DNA from: Acidobacteriota bacterium
GTDB lineage: Bacteria; Acidobacteriota; Blastocatellia; Pyrinomonadales; Pyrinomonadaceae
Assembly (NCBI GenBank): GCA_019239425.1
Contig: JAFAZX010000026.1
Location: 62,001-126,000, forward strand
Direction: 5' to 3'
DNA length: 64,000 nt
The translations under genes were made by a program, and so were the position numbers. The notes beneath the pieces were generated by a model. It saw only the letters and a program-made list of their open reading frames with translations. It was not told where the DNA came from and searched no databases. This document shows positions 19,701 to 27,243 of this stretch, one piece after another; positions within the stretch are counted from its first letter, which is position 1; each line of letters starts with the position of its first letter.

Positions 19701-21506
19701 GCGCTGATGTGTCTTACGCGCGGCCGCGGCGTGCGCCTCTTCGTCTTCGAAGCCGAGGCCGCCGAAGAGCAGCGGCGTGCTCAACTCTACCTGCCCGACT
19801 TCCGAGGGCGCCGCGGGCGTGGGGCGCGCGCCGAGGAAGACGCGCGTCGAGAAGTGGTCGGCCTCGCGCTCGCGGTCGATGGCGGGGTTGGTCACCACCG
19901 CGACGCGCTCGTGAAAGTAGTCGGAGACGTTGCGCCGCTTCTGCGAGAGCGCGGCGAGCGGGCCGTCCCAGCCGAGTCCGCTGATCGGCTCCTTGCCCGT
20001 CTCGGCCATCTCGGACGCTTCCGACTCTTCGATACGGCCCCAGCCGAACGCGGCAAGTCTTCTTTCGTCGAGTCCCACCGCCACGCCGCCATCGGGGGAA
20101 CGCGGCGTGGCGGCGCGCACACCGCGCACAGCGGCGGCGCCTTCGGGGTTCAGTGTGTCTTCGTCGTCGGCCCAGCGCACGCGCGCGTTGAGAGTCGCGG
20201 GGTGGAAACGCGCGCGCACGTCTTCGAGGGCACGGCGTTGCAGCTCGTGGTACTCGAAGACCTCGACGCCGACGCCGCGCTGCAGGAGGAAGCCCATCTT
20301 CTCGCCGGGCGCGAGCGGGCGTGGGTCGCGCACCATCTGCTCCAAAGGCACGACGCCCTTCTCCGAAGAGGCGAACCACTCCTTCTCCGTCTCGCCGCAC
20401 CAGAGGGGCCTGAGTCCCAGCGCATCAGAACTAAAAACAATCTCGTCGGCCTGCCGCGCGATGATAGCGGCGGGGCCTTGCGCGTGCGCGCCGAAGGCGC
20501 GTCGCCAGTAGCGGTAGAGTTCGCGCACCTCTTCGGGGAAACGCTCGATCTCGCTCCACACGGGCGGGAAGGCGATCTCAAGCGCGTTCATCAGGCTCAG
20601 GCGGTACTCGAACATGAAGCTCTCGACGACGCGGTCTAAGACCTGCGAGTCGCTGGCGCGCGGCGGGAGCTGGAAGCCGAGGGCGAGGGCTTCGCGCCCG
20701 AGCCTGTCAACCGAGTTGATCTCGCCGTTGTGGCCGAGCGTGGAGAACATCTGCGCGCGCTCGGGGCGCGAGTCTGTGTTGGTCGAGTAGCGGCCGTGGC
20801 CGAGCGAGATGGCCGACTTGAAGTCCGGGTGCGAGAGTTCGGGGAAGTAGCGGCGCAGGGTCTCGGCGTCGCCGCGCACCTTGTAGATGACGCTGTTCGG
20901 GCTGAGCGAGGCGACGTGGACGGGCAGCTCTCTTTCCAGCCCCAACGTGATGCGGAAGATGTCCCTGTCTTCCACGCCGCGCGCGGTGCGCGGCAGCGCC
21001 GCCACCTGCCAGAACTCCGGCTCCATCGCGCGCGCCTGCGGCCCCAAGGCGTCGGTGCGCACGCGCGCCGTCTCGCTGACGAGCACCTCGAAGAGAGACT
21101 CTTCGAATAACTCAAGCGCGCGCGCCTTGATCTCCTCCGCGTCGGCGCGGTGCTCGTGCGGGATCATGACGTGCGCGACGGTGAACTGCGCGCGGTTGAC
21201 GAGCGAGCCGCGCAGGCCCGCAGCCTCGAGCCGCTTCGCCCAGCGCTCGCGCGGGATGTCGGTCTGGAGTCCCGCGCCGTCGCCCTCGCCCTCGACCTCG
21301 CCCGTGCGGTGGCCCATGCGCGCGAGCGCTTCGAGCGTGCGCTTGACGTTGCCGTGCGAGGGCCTTCCGTCCTTCTTGACGTTGGCGATGATGGCGCAGG
21401 CGTCGCGCTCCGACTCGTCGTGGCGCCAGCGGCTCGGGCGGTCTGCGACCCGGCGCGCGCTTGGACGCGCACAGGCGGGGTCGGGGCTGTTGGCCGCTTC
21501 GGGCAT
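16770..21506 (-). CDS. gltB: Glutamate synthase large subunit (GOGAT)
   Basis: A 1578-residue glutamate synthase that makes two glutamates from glutamine and 2-oxoglutarate. Domain order is normal: class II glutaminase (from about 37), central domain, FMN barrel with the 3Fe-4S cysteines in [16 protein letters not shown], and a C-terminal GXGXG beta-helix. The expected N-terminal nucleophile is C37 in ERDAC, giving a 36-residue propeptide from the ATG at 21506. ATGs at 21545 and an upstream non-ATG extension are in frame; the first has a better ribosome site (GAGGG) but lies in a hairpin and in T-rich, non-GC3 sequence. No small subunit gene (gltD) is visible. It sits upstream of ilvB, whose transaminase step uses its product. 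Confidence 0.93.
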   Translation of the reverse strand: MPEAANSPDPACARPSARRVADRPSRWRHDESERDACAIIANVKKDGRPSHGNVKRTLEALARMGHRTGEVEGEGDGAGLQTDIPRERWAKRLEAAGLRGSLVNRAQFTVAHVMIPHEHRADAEEIKARALELFEESLFEVLVSETARVRTDALGPQARAMEPEFWQVAALPRTARGVEDRDIFRITLGLERELPVHVASLSPNSVIYKVRGDAETLRRYFPELSHPDFKSAISLGHGRYSTNTDSRPERAQMFSTLGHNGEINSVDRLGREALALGFQLPPRASDSQVLDRVVESFMFEYRLSLMNALEIAFPPVWSEIERFPEEVRELYRYWRRAFGAHAQGPAAIIARQADEIVFSSDALGLRPLWCGETEKEWFASSEKGVVPLEQMVRDPRPLAPGEKMGFLLQRGVGVEVFEYHELQRRALEDVRARFHPATLNARVRWADDEDTLNPEGAAAVRGVRAATPRSPDGGVAVGLDERRLAAFGWGRIEESEASEMAETGKEPISGLGWDGPLAALSQKRRNVSDYFHERVAVVTNPAIDREREADHFSTRVFLGARPTPAAPSEVGQVELSTPLLFGGLGFEDEEAHAAAARKTHQRTLSEVLALCGTFDESAADGTLHAATVDISFGEGETLEAALARICEEAARLVRESKSSVLILDDARAHVGARLGIDAHLALAAADARLRDERDAEGVSLRRRTGIVLRAASLRNVHDLVFALGCGADAVNPYALFEVAARGAATTEGRVQRLVKIASALSVGIEKVLSTMGIHELDGYGRLFASVGLAPDVEGFFGVANYCGSAFAGLSLTDLERDARQRLQLARGESEEETKKRSHGLPGEFREQPSLWNVAGRVARGEKPYAEFAARLREIEETKPVALRQLLEVKAAEGHELDSPQSGEVDTRAGRHAAPFYFSAMSFGSQGETSFRAYAEAAKRLDIICVNGEGGEIPDMLGRYREHRGQQVASGRFGVNAKLLNSCDLLEIKIGQGAKPGEGGLLPGFKVTARIAETRHTPAGIDLISPSNNHDIYSIEDLAQVVEELKTINPRAKISVKIPSIPHLGPIATGVAKARADVIAISGYDGGTGAARKHSLRHTGLPVEIGLREAHRALIRAGLRSRVELWADGGMKSGRDVARLLALGADRVGFATMAMAAIGCTSCRECNTGTCHVGITSQLKDADEALAAGQKHFKPREYELAVEHLVRFFTEVKAEVAREAARAGLSTTRELVGRVDLLEQVRGHERLDLAWLLEPEEPCALCVSAQEPTVGRARRSLTSLTRLISSSVTELAEAGKEVVYYDDSNVSSGDRALGTHLAGKLTRARLRQLFEGDGVGSNGHGNGSAAALGLKRAVLNFLEGSVPGNGLGAFNSDGVDILVHGGVQDGAAKGASGGRVRILKGINHDGKAVDGSVGKCFAYGAQAGLLVVQGDADSRAGIRLSGADIIFGGRLRGPLRDELGNIAARANLKGFAFEYMTSGRGLVLGDPGPWLASGMTGGVVYLLLERELGLDEEALRRRLAAGARVSIEPVGDADGSSLRELLGHYRDALAEGQQHALAEEVGRLAEDWRSLFVKLVPKK

Positions 21507-21527
21507 TACTTCGCGGTAAATAAGGTC

Positions 21528-21567
21528 GGGGAAAAAGAAGGCCATCAACCCTCGGACGTTGATGGCC
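21528..21567 (-). promoter_or_regulatory. Terminator-like hairpin in the gltB leader
   Basis: On the minus strand GGCCATCAAC (21567-21558), an 8-base loop and GTTGATGGCC (21549-21540) form a perfect 10-bp stem followed by TTCTTTTTCCCC. The loop holds a GAGGG ribosome site and the 3' arm holds an in-frame ATG (21545). It could terminate the leader or hide a start codon; both would lower gltB expression. Confidence 0.5.
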
Positions 21568-21850
21568 TGCCGCACACACTGTAGGTTGCAGGACAAGCCG
21601 TCAGGTAACACGCTTGCGCGCGTGGACGACTACAGCCACGCGCCCCTTAAGGGCGACGGCCGAAGTCTTCCGGCGCGGGAAGCGCGACTCGACGGAAGTT
21701 GGACGCAGATTAGACATTCCACACACCCGGAGAATGAAGAGACCGGACGCCCGCCGACATCTTGGCACCATCGGCCGGCGCTTCTCTCCCCACTATGGGG
21801 GCGGATGCTACAACCTTCGCGCGCATTTGTATAATTGATAATTTTTACCA
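21568..21850 (-). other. About 280-base untranslated leader upstream of gltB
   Basis: No plausible ORF is seen on either strand. Several GC-rich inverted segments occur (for example GGGGGC...CCCC around 21790-21805 and CGCGCGTGG...CCACGCG around 21618-21640). AT-rich DNA at 21826-21850 is the likely promoter zone, with TATACA-like and TATAAT-like hexamers on opposite strands. I tested it by eye for T-box, glycine, FMN, cobalamin and glnA riboswitch cores and found none convincing. Confidence 0.4.
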
Positions 21851-21960
21851 GCCCATAAATCGCCGCCGGCCTCTTCCCTCAGCGACACATTCGTCGTAAT
21901 TCAGGGAGCGAAGACAAAAACGTCATCCTTCAGAAGTTGCTTGGGAATAATGTCTCCGGT

Positions 21961-22039
21961 GGTTAACCACAGAGACACAGAGGCACAGCTGGTTGAGCTA
22001 TTGGCCCCAAGCTGCGCCTCTGTGTCTCTGTGGTTAACC
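21961..22039. repeat. Palindromic repeat family R1, copy 2
   Basis: Arms 21961-21990 and 22010-22039 start and end with GGTTAACC and carry the CACAGAGR octamers. It lies in the roughly 740-base divergent interval between gltB and the small ORF/LysR genes. Nothing else was recognised between 21850 and 22254. Confidence 0.85.
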
Positions 22040-22254
22040 CTTAAACCATCGGCTACAAGTCGCATTAGTAACCGACCGCCTGTCATCCAACTTCCGCCGC
22101 GACATTTTTGCAGTGCATGACAGCGCTAACGACGAGATTGTCACAGACGCCCGACGCTCAACCTTGAAAATCCCCATCTTTCAGCCGCACCCCGCAGCGG
22201 TACGGGCCTTGCCATCCGAGTCCGGCCACAGAGGCGACGAACACTGCGGGAGGT

Positions 22255-22479
22255 TTGAAGAAACTCGTGTCACTGATCCTGAGCGGCAAAGAATTCATCT
22301 CGGCAGACCCACTCGGCCCGACCGCCCTGGCGGGACTCTCAAGGCTCGCCTCGCGCAGCCCCGTCCTCGTCAACGGCGTCCGCCTGAGCGCGCAGGAGCT
22401 GGCCGAGCTGGCCGAGGAGGCGCGCCGCACACAGCGCGCCGTCTGGGTCGGCGCCCCCCGGCCGGACGCCGCGAGGTGA
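22255..22479 (+). CDS. Small hypothetical protein (about 70-74 aa)
   Basis: A short frame with the same strong preference for G/C third positions as neighbouring genes. It reads KKLVSLILSGKEFISADPLG, then a Leu/Ala-rich stretch with VNGVRLSAQELAELAEEARR, ending GAPRPDAAR. TTG at 22255 gives 74 residues but lies one base after GGGAGG; GTG at 22267 gives 70 residues with a 13-base spacing. Predicted soluble, mainly helical, with no membrane segment. It precedes the LysR gene by 113 bases on the same strand. I do not recognise it. Confidence 0.4.
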   Translation: MKKLVSLILSGKEFISADPLGPTALAGLSRLASRSPVLVNGVRLSAQELAELAEEARRTQRAVWVGAPRPDAAR

Positions 22480-22523
22480 GCGGGCACGCCCCCGCGACCA
22501 TTTCCGAACGCACGCGGTCTCGC

Positions 22524-22554
22524 TTGACTAACCGCGGACGGGTGTGGCTATTGT
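22524..22554 (+). promoter_or_regulatory. Candidate promoter of the LysR gene
   Basis: TTGACT (22524-22529) and TATTGT (22549-22554) with a 19-base spacer, 39 bases before the ATG. Spacing is slightly long, so moderate support only. Confidence 0.4.
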
Positions 22555-22592
22555 CACCGAACGTTCACACGCCGAGGTGACACGGACGCACT

Positions 22593-23486
22593 ATGGAAAT
22601 GACGCAGCTCGAATTCTTCCTCCAGGTCATCGCCGAGGGCAGCTTCTCGAAGGCGGCGGACGCCGTCGGCCGCACGCAGCCCGCCATCTCCATCGCCATC
22701 CGCCGGCTCGAAGAGGAGGTGGGCGCCCCGCTCTTCGACCGCTCGCAGAAGACGCCGACGCTCACCGAGGCCGGCCAGCGGATACAGGACTACGCGCAGC
22801 GCATTCTCACCCTGCGCGACCAGGCGCGCGGCACCGTCGCGGAGCTGCGCGAGCTGAAGCGCGGCCTCGTCCGCGTCGGCGCCAACGAGAGCACGTCGCT
22901 CTACCTCCTCCCGCAAGTCATCCTCTCTTTCCGAGAGAAGCACCCGGACGTGAAGGTCGAAATCTACCGGCACGTCTCCGAGCGCCTGCCGCGCGAGGTG
23001 ATCGAGCGCAACGTGGACTTCGCCGTCCTCGCCTTCGAGCCGACCGACCGCGACCTCGAATCCTTCTGCGTCCTGCGCGACGAGCTCTCGCTCATCCTCA
23101 ACCCCGAGCACCCGCTCGCCGGGCGCGAAGAGGTGACGGTCGAGGAGCTCGGGCGCGAGTCCTTCCTCGCGCACAACGTCCGCACGGCCTCGCGCAACAA
23201 GGTCATCGAGGTCTTCGCCGAACACCACACGCCGCTCAACATCACCCTGGAACTGGCGACGGTCGAGACCATCAAGCGCTTCGTCCAGCTCAACGTCGGC
23301 CTCGCCTTCGTCCCGCACATGTGTGTGCGCGAGGAGCTAGAGCGCGGGACGCTCGCCACGGTGCCCGTCAAAGACCTCTCGTACACGCGCCGGCTCTGGG
23401 CGACCTACCGCCGCAACGCGACCCACTCGCACGCGGCCGCGGCCTTCCTCGCGGCCCTGCGCCAGCACGCGAAGGCGGTGGCATAA
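22593..23486 (+). CDS. LysR-family transcriptional regulator
   Basis: A 297-residue LysR-type regulator. The winged helix-turn-helix is at residues 1-60 (LEFFLQVIAEGSFSKAADAV, then TQPAISIAIRRLEEEVGAPLFDR), followed by a linker helix and a periplasmic-binding-protein-like effector domain (about 90-290), typical length for the family. It lies immediately upstream of, and in the same direction as, the aromatic amino-acid attenuator operon, with its stop 43 bases before that operon's promoter. It may regulate that operon or the divergent gltB, but LysR genes usually control a divergent neighbour, and the effector cannot be named from sequence. Confidence 0.9.
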   Translation: MEMTQLEFFLQVIAEGSFSKAADAVGRTQPAISIAIRRLEEEVGAPLFDRSQKTPTLTEAGQRIQDYAQRILTLRDQARGTVAELRELKRGLVRVGANESTSLYLLPQVILSFREKHPDVKVEIYRHVSERLPREVIERNVDFAVLAFEPTDRDLESFCVLRDELSLILNPEHPLAGREEVTVEELGRESFLAHNVRTASRNKVIEVFAEHHTPLNITLELATVETIKRFVQLNVGLAFVPHMCVREELERGTLATVPVKDLSYTRRLWATYRRNATHSHAAAAFLAALRQHAKAVA

Positions 23487-23528
23487 GCCGCGCCTATCGG
23501 CCCATAAAAATTATTGCCCGAAGTTTTG

Positions 23529-23558
23529 TTGACAGCCCGCGCGCAGCTTTCTTACTAT
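23529..23558 (+). promoter_or_regulatory. Sigma-70 promoter of the aromatic amino-acid operon
   Basis: Consensus TTGACA at 23529-23534, an 18-base spacer and TACTAT at 23553-23558. Transcription would start near 23565, about 30 bases before the leader peptide ATG. The -35 element is a perfect match in otherwise very GC-rich DNA. Confidence 0.75.
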
Positions 23559-23595
23559 CCCTGAGCGGCCCCACGCCGAGGGCCGGCCTTTCGAC

Positions 23596-23703
23596 ATGAC
23601 ACACGACGCGCGCTTTTACTACTTCGCCTTTACCTACCGCTACCCCTACGGGGGCGGCGGGCCGGGCGAACTTCGTGCGTGCGCGGGTGGGCGAGCGAGC
23701 TAG
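23596..23703 (+). CDS. Phe/Tyr leader peptide (attenuation)
   Basis: A 35-residue ORF between the operon promoter and the chorismate mutase gene. It begins MTHDAR and continues FYYFAFTYRYPY: residues 7-18 contain three Phe and five Tyr, 8 aromatic residues in 12, followed by a glycine-rich tail and TAG at 23701. This is the pattern of an amino-acid-sensing leader such as E. coli PheL, and the downstream genes make exactly Phe and Tyr. GAGGG lies 13 bases before the ATG. A ribosome slowed at these codons by scarce charged tRNA-Phe or tRNA-Tyr would change folding of the following RNA. The link to regulation is inferred but fits all parts. Confidence 0.85.
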   Translation: MTHDARFYYFAFTYRYPYGGGGPGELRACAGGRAS

Positions 23704-23739
23704 AGACGCGCACATAAAGATTCGAACCGAGCCGGCCGC
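23656..23739 (+). promoter_or_regulatory. Candidate antiterminator pairing of the leader
   Basis: GCGGGCCGGGC at 23656-23666/67 can pair with GCCGGCCGC at 23731-23739 through GCGG/CCGC and CCGG/CCGG blocks with single-base bulges. That would use up the 5' arm of the terminator. The upstream strand lies just after the aromatic codons, where a stalled ribosome would leave it free. Pairing was assessed by eye only. Confidence 0.45.
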
Positions 23740-23767
23740 GACCCCGAAAGTCGCGGCCGGCTCTTTT
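23729..23767 (+). terminator. Attenuator terminator before the chorismate mutase gene
   Basis: GAGCCGGCCGCGA (23729-23741) and its exact complement (23751-23763) form a 13-bp GC-rich stem with a 9-base loop, followed by TTTT at 23764. It stands 25 bases after the leader stop codon and 17 before the chorismate mutase ATG. Confidence 0.88.
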
Positions 23768-23784
23768 AGTGTGGAGTTTCGTTA

Positions 23785-24072
23785 ATGACCATCGAAGACT
23801 GGCGGGTCGAGATCGACAAGATCGACGAGGAGCTTCTGCGTCTGCTGAACGCGCGCGCGCGCATCGCCGTCCAGGTGGGCGAGTCGAAGCGCGTCGCGGG
23901 GCTCTCGGTGCTGAACCGCGGGCGCGAGCGCGAGGTGATCGAGCGCGCCCGCGCGTCGAACCGCGGGCCGCTCGACGACGAGGCCGTCGAGCGCCTCTTC
24001 CGCGCCGTCATCCGCGAGTCGCGCCGCCTCCAGACGCAGCTCGCGGCGCGGCACGAGGAGGCCGTGCGATGA
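23785..24072 (+). CDS. AroQ-type chorismate mutase
   Basis: A 95-residue all-helical chorismate mutase of the AroQ fold, which rearranges chorismate to prephenate. It opens with WRVEIDKIDEELLRLLNARARIAVQVGESK, quoted here by its key pieces IDKIDEELLRLLNAR (Arg of the active site) and VGESK (catalytic Lys); RGREREVIERAR and VERLFRAVIRESRRLQ are the second and third helices. GTGGAG precedes the ATG. The stop overlaps the prephenate dehydratase start by four bases (ATGA), so in this organism the P-protein is split into two coupled genes. Confidence 0.93.
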   Translation: MTIEDWRVEIDKIDEELLRLLNARARIAVQVGESKRVAGLSVLNRGREREVIERARASNRGPLDDEAVERLFRAVIRESRRLQTQLAARHEEAVR

Positions 24073-24908
24073 GCGACGGCGTCGGCTCAAAGCGCGTCGC
24101 CTTCCAGGGCGAGCGCGGGGCCTTCAGCGAGGAGGCGGCCGTCAAGCTCCTGGGCGAGCGTGTCGCGCTCGTCCCGCGCCCGACCTTCGAGTCGCTCTTC
24201 GCGGCCGTCGGAGAGGGCGCGGCCGACCTCGCGCTCGCGCCGGTCGAGAACACGCTCGCGGGCTCCGTCCACCGCGTCTACGACCTGCTCCTCGAAAGCC
24301 GGCTCCACATGACGGCCGAGGTCGTCATCCCCATCCGGCACTTCCTCATCGGACTCTCCGGCTCGGAGGCGGAAGAGGTTAAGACCGTCGAGTCGCACCC
24401 CGTCGCCCTCGCGCAGTGCGAGCGCTTCTTCGCCTCGCGGCCCGACATACGCCGCGTCGCGGCCGACGACACGGCCGGCAGCGTCGCCAACGTCCTGCGC
24501 CGCGGCGACCCCAGTTGTGCCGCGGTCGCCGGCCGCCGCGCGGCGGACATCTACGGCGGCCAAATCTTGCGCGAAGGGCTGGAAGACCACCGCGAGAACT
24601 ACACGCGCTTCGTCCTGCTCGCGCCCGAAGCTTCGGAAGTGAAGGAGGCGGACAAGCTCTCGCTCGTCGTCAAACTCGCGCACCGCCCCGGCGCCCTCCA
24701 CCACGCGCTCGAACCCTTCGCGCGACGACGTCTCGACCTGCTCAAGATCGAGAGCCGGCCTCTGCGCGGCCAGCCCTGGGAGTATCACTTCTACCTCGAC
24801 CTGCGCGCGCCGGCCGGCGACCCGGAGCTGACGGCCGCGCTCGAAGAGCTGCATGAACGCGCCGCGAGCGTCCGAGTGCTCGGACACTACGCATCCAGTA
24901 GGCAGTAG
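24069..24908 (+). CDS. pheA: Prephenate dehydratase with ACT domain
   Basis: A 279-residue prephenate dehydratase, converting prephenate to phenylpyruvate. The periplasmic-binding-like catalytic domain covers about 8-187 and ends with the catalytic T179-R180-F181 motif (ENYTRF). The ACT domain (about 197-275) contains RPGALHHAL and KIESRPLRG, the GAL and ESRP motifs that bind phenylalanine for feedback inhibition. Start ATG overlaps the chorismate mutase stop. The last codons, Ser-Arg-Gln and TAG, are written in an R3 repeat arm, so the C-terminus has been remodelled by the repeat. Confidence 0.96.
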   Translation: MSDGVGSKRVAFQGERGAFSEEAAVKLLGERVALVPRPTFESLFAAVGEGAADLALAPVENTLAGSVHRVYDLLLESRLHMTAEVVIPIRHFLIGLSGSEAEEVKTVESHPVALAQCERFFASRPDIRRVAADDTAGSVANVLRRGDPSCAAVAGRRAADIYGGQILREGLEDHRENYTRFVLLAPEASEVKEADKLSLVVKLAHRPGALHHALEPFARRRLDLLKIESRPLRGQPWEYHFYLDLRAPAGDPELTAALEELHERAASVRVLGHYASSRQ

Positions 24909-25122
24909 GCAGACGGCAGTAGGCATTACGCTCCGCGTTGTTGTCAGGAAGTTAATGAGTACGATTCAACACAGAGACGCAGAGACACAGAGGCACGGCT
25001 TGGAGTCTATCGCTCAACAAGCCGTGTCTCTGTGTCTCTGTGTCTCTGTGTTGAATAGCTTCCGCTACCTGCCCGCACGCGAACAGAAACAACTGCCTAC
25101 TGCCATCTGCCTACTGCCTACT
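24896..25122. repeat. Nested palindrome: R1 copy 3 inside R3 copy 3
   Basis: Outer R3 arms are 24896-24925 and 25093-25122 (CAGTAGG units, variants CAGACGG/CAGATGG). Inside lies R1 with arms 24965-24999 and 25021-25055, the longest R1 copy with one extra octamer (ACGCAGAG). The composite fills almost the whole 221-base pheA-tyrA gap. Confidence 0.88.
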
Positions 25123-25129
25123 TCCTTTT

Positions 25130-25981
25130 ATGACTAAGCGTTGGGACAGGGTGACGGTGGTCGGGTGCGGGCTAGTGGGCGCGTCGTTCGCGCTCGCGGC
25201 CAAGCGCGCGGGCGTGTGTGCGCGCGTCGCGGGATGGGACGCAGACCCGGCCGCGCTCGTCGAGGCCCTGCGCCTGAATGCGATTGACGAAGTTGATGAG
25301 GCTTTCAAAGAAGGCGGTGTCTCCCGGTCAGACCTTATCTACCTGGCAACTCCCGTCGGTCAGATCGTCGAGTTCCTGCGCGCGGGCGCGCCTCGGGTGA
25401 AGCCCGGCGCGGTCGTGACCGACGCGGGCAGCACGAAGGCCGAAGTCTGTCGCGCCGCGACTTCGCAAACAGAAAAGGCGTGGCGCTTCGTCGGCGGGCA
25501 CCCGGTCGCGGGCAGCCACCTGCGCGGCCCCGCGCACGCGCGCGCAGACCTCTTCGAAGGCGCGCCCTACGTCCTCACCCCGCCCGAAGACGGGAGCGAC
25601 CCGGCCGCGCTCGCAGCTCTCAAAGAGACACTCGCCGCTTTAGGCGCGCGCGTCCGCGTGACGTCCGCGGCGGAGCACGACCGCGCGCTGGCGCGCCTGA
25701 GCCACCTGCCGCAGCTCGTCTCGTGCGCGCTCGCGGCGACGGTCGCGGAAGACGTGAGCGACCCCGAACTCTCCGCGCTCGCGGGCACCGGCTACCGCGA
25801 CATGACGCGCCTGGCGTCGAGCCCCTGGCACGTCTGGCGCGACATCCTCGCCACGAACCCGCGCGAGGTCGCCGACGCGCTCGACACTCTCATCCTTAAA
25901 CTCTCCGCCGCGCGCGACGGGCTGCGCGGGGACGGGCTCGCCGCGGCGCGCTCGCTCTTCGGCCGCACGGGGCCGAGCTAA
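25130..25981 (+). CDS. tyrA: Prephenate dehydrogenase
   Basis: A 283-residue prephenate dehydrogenase, forming 4-hydroxyphenylpyruvate for tyrosine. The NAD-binding motif is VVGCGLVGASFALAAKRAG at about residues 9-27; GGHPVAGSHLRG carries the catalytic His, and AEHDRALARLSHLPQLVS and GTGYRDMTRLASSPWHVWRD (cut to its core) are further family motifs. No ACT domain. The ATG is 7 bases after an R3 repeat arm and has only pyrimidines (CTTCCTTTT) before it, so there is no ribosome site. aroF follows after 5 bases. Confidence 0.95.
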   Translation: MTKRWDRVTVVGCGLVGASFALAAKRAGVCARVAGWDADPAALVEALRLNAIDEVDEAFKEGGVSRSDLIYLATPVGQIVEFLRAGAPRVKPGAVVTDAGSTKAEVCRAATSQTEKAWRFVGGHPVAGSHLRGPAHARADLFEGAPYVLTPPEDGSDPAALAALKETLAALGARVRVTSAAEHDRALARLSHLPQLVSCALAATVAEDVSDPELSALAGTGYRDMTRLASSPWHVWRDILATNPREVADALDTLILKLSAARDGLRGDGLAAARSLFGRTGPS

Positions 25982-25986
25982 CCAAC

Positions 25987-27153
25987 ATGCTGAAGGCAGT
26001 CAAAGACATGATTCTGATTCTCGACCCGAAAGTCGCCGCGGGCGGCGAGACGTACAACCAGTTGATGGCCCACCTCTCGCGCCTGCCCAACATCGAGCTG
26101 CGCATACACCACGAGCAGGGGGCCGAGAAGTCCGTGACCGAAATCTACCTCATCGGCAACACGGCCGCGCTCTCCGTCGAAGACATGAGGGCGCTGCCCG
26201 GCGTCGACCACGTCGTCCGCGTCTCCGAAGAGTACCGCGTCGTCGGCCGCCACAAGGGCGACGAGCGTTCGACCTCCTTCGAGTACAAGGGCGTGAGCTT
26301 CGGCCAGGACACGCTCAACGTCTTCGCGGGCCTCTGCGCCGTGGACACGCCCGAGCACGTCGGGCAGATGATGAGGGCGCTGCGCGACCACGGCCAGGCC
26401 TGCACGCGCATGGGCGCCTACAAGCCGCGCACGTCGCCCTACTCGTTCCAGGGGCACGGCGCGAAGTGCCTGCCTTACGTCTTCGACCTCGCCGGCAAGT
26501 ACGACATCAAGGTCATCGCGATGGAGGTGACGCACGAGTCGCACATCGAGGAGATACGCGCGGCGCTCGAAGCGACGGGAAGCCCCGTGGGCGTCATGCT
26601 CCAGATCGGCACGCGCAACACGCAGAACTTCGAGCTTTTGAAGTTCGTCGGCCGCCAGCGCGAGTTCCCAGTCCTCCTCAAGCGCGGCTTCGGCATCACG
26701 CTAGACGAGTCCCTCAACGCGGCCGAGTACCTCGCCAGCGAGGGCAACCGCAAGGTCGTCTTCGGCCTGCGCGGGATGAAGACCTCAATCGGCGACCCGC
26801 ACCGGAACTTCGTGGACTTCGCGCACGTCCCCGTCGTCAAGCGCCTGACGCGCATGCCCGTCTGCATCGACCCCTCGCACTCCGTCGGCCAGCGCGCGTA
26901 CGCGCCCGACCGCCTGCTCGACATCCTCCACGTCACGGCACAGGGCGTCATCGCGGGCGCCAACATGATCCTCGTGGACTTCCACCCAGACCCTTCGCGC
27001 GCGCTCGTGGACGGCCCGCAGGCGTTGACGCTTCGGGAGCTCCCGCACTTCCTCGAAGACGTGGCGCTCGTCCGCGAGACCTACGAGAAGCGCGTCCGGC
27101 TCGCCGCCCGCGCGGCGGAGAGAAGAGACGAGCCGGTGGAGGTTAAGGTCTAA
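25987..27153 (+). CDS. aroF: 3-deoxy-7-phosphoheptulonate (DAHP) synthase
   Basis: A 388-residue DAHP synthase of type I-beta with an N-terminal ferredoxin-like extension (about residues 8-80) fused to the TIM-barrel domain. It commits erythrose-4-phosphate and PEP to the shikimate pathway. RMGAYKPRTSPYSFQG and VLLKRGFGIT, plus CIDPSHSVGQR, mark the PEP, Lys and metal sites. Ferredoxin-like extensions in this type commonly bind Tyr or Phe for feedback control. It closes the operon 5 bases after tyrA, so the first step and the last branch steps are controlled together by the leader. Confidence 0.95.
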   Translation: MLKAVKDMILILDPKVAAGGETYNQLMAHLSRLPNIELRIHHEQGAEKSVTEIYLIGNTAALSVEDMRALPGVDHVVRVSEEYRVVGRHKGDERSTSFEYKGVSFGQDTLNVFAGLCAVDTPEHVGQMMRALRDHGQACTRMGAYKPRTSPYSFQGHGAKCLPYVFDLAGKYDIKVIAMEVTHESHIEEIRAALEATGSPVGVMLQIGTRNTQNFELLKFVGRQREFPVLLKRGFGITLDESLNAAEYLASEGNRKVVFGLRGMKTSIGDPHRNFVDFAHVPVVKRLTRMPVCIDPSHSVGQRAYAPDRLLDILHVTAQGVIAGANMILVDFHPDPSRALVDGPQALTLRELPHFLEDVALVRETYEKRVRLAARAAERRDEPVEVKV

Positions 27154-27159
27154 CAGGAA

Positions 27160-27234
27160 TTAACCACGGAGACACAGAGGCACAGCTTTGAGTCTATACC
27201 TCAACAAGCTGTGCCTCTGTGTCTCTGTGGTGAA
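27160..27234. repeat. Palindromic repeat family R1, copy 4
   Basis: Arms 27160-27187 and 27207-27234 with CACAGAGR octamers. It lies between the convergent aroF and thrC stops, as expected for a bidirectional terminator. Confidence 0.85.
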
Positions 27235-27243
27235 ACTTATTCG

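Noticed and set aside
17778..20639. 953-codon open frame antisense to gltB
   Set aside because: Runs of Arg, Ala, Val and Asp/Glu with no domain motif; it is the mirror of a strongly GC3-biased gene. The same holds for long antisense frames at 55916-59200, 36203-39403 and 47627-49906.
21828..21836. TATAAT on the plus strand as promoter of the small ORF
   Set aside because: It is over 400 bases from the nearest plus-strand ORF, with an R1 palindrome in between, and no -35 element at the proper distance.
21568..21840. T-box or riboswitch (glycine, FMN, glnA) upstream of gltB
   Set aside because: Fragments such as ATGGTGCC on the minus strand and GACGGAAGTTGG on the plus strand resemble pieces of known motifs, but neither the full conserved core nor the right orientation is present.
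22113..22580. 155-codon plus-strand ORF upstream of LysR
   Set aside because: Arg/Pro/Gly-rich, overlaps the small ORF at 22255 in another frame that has better codon bias, and runs into the LysR promoter.
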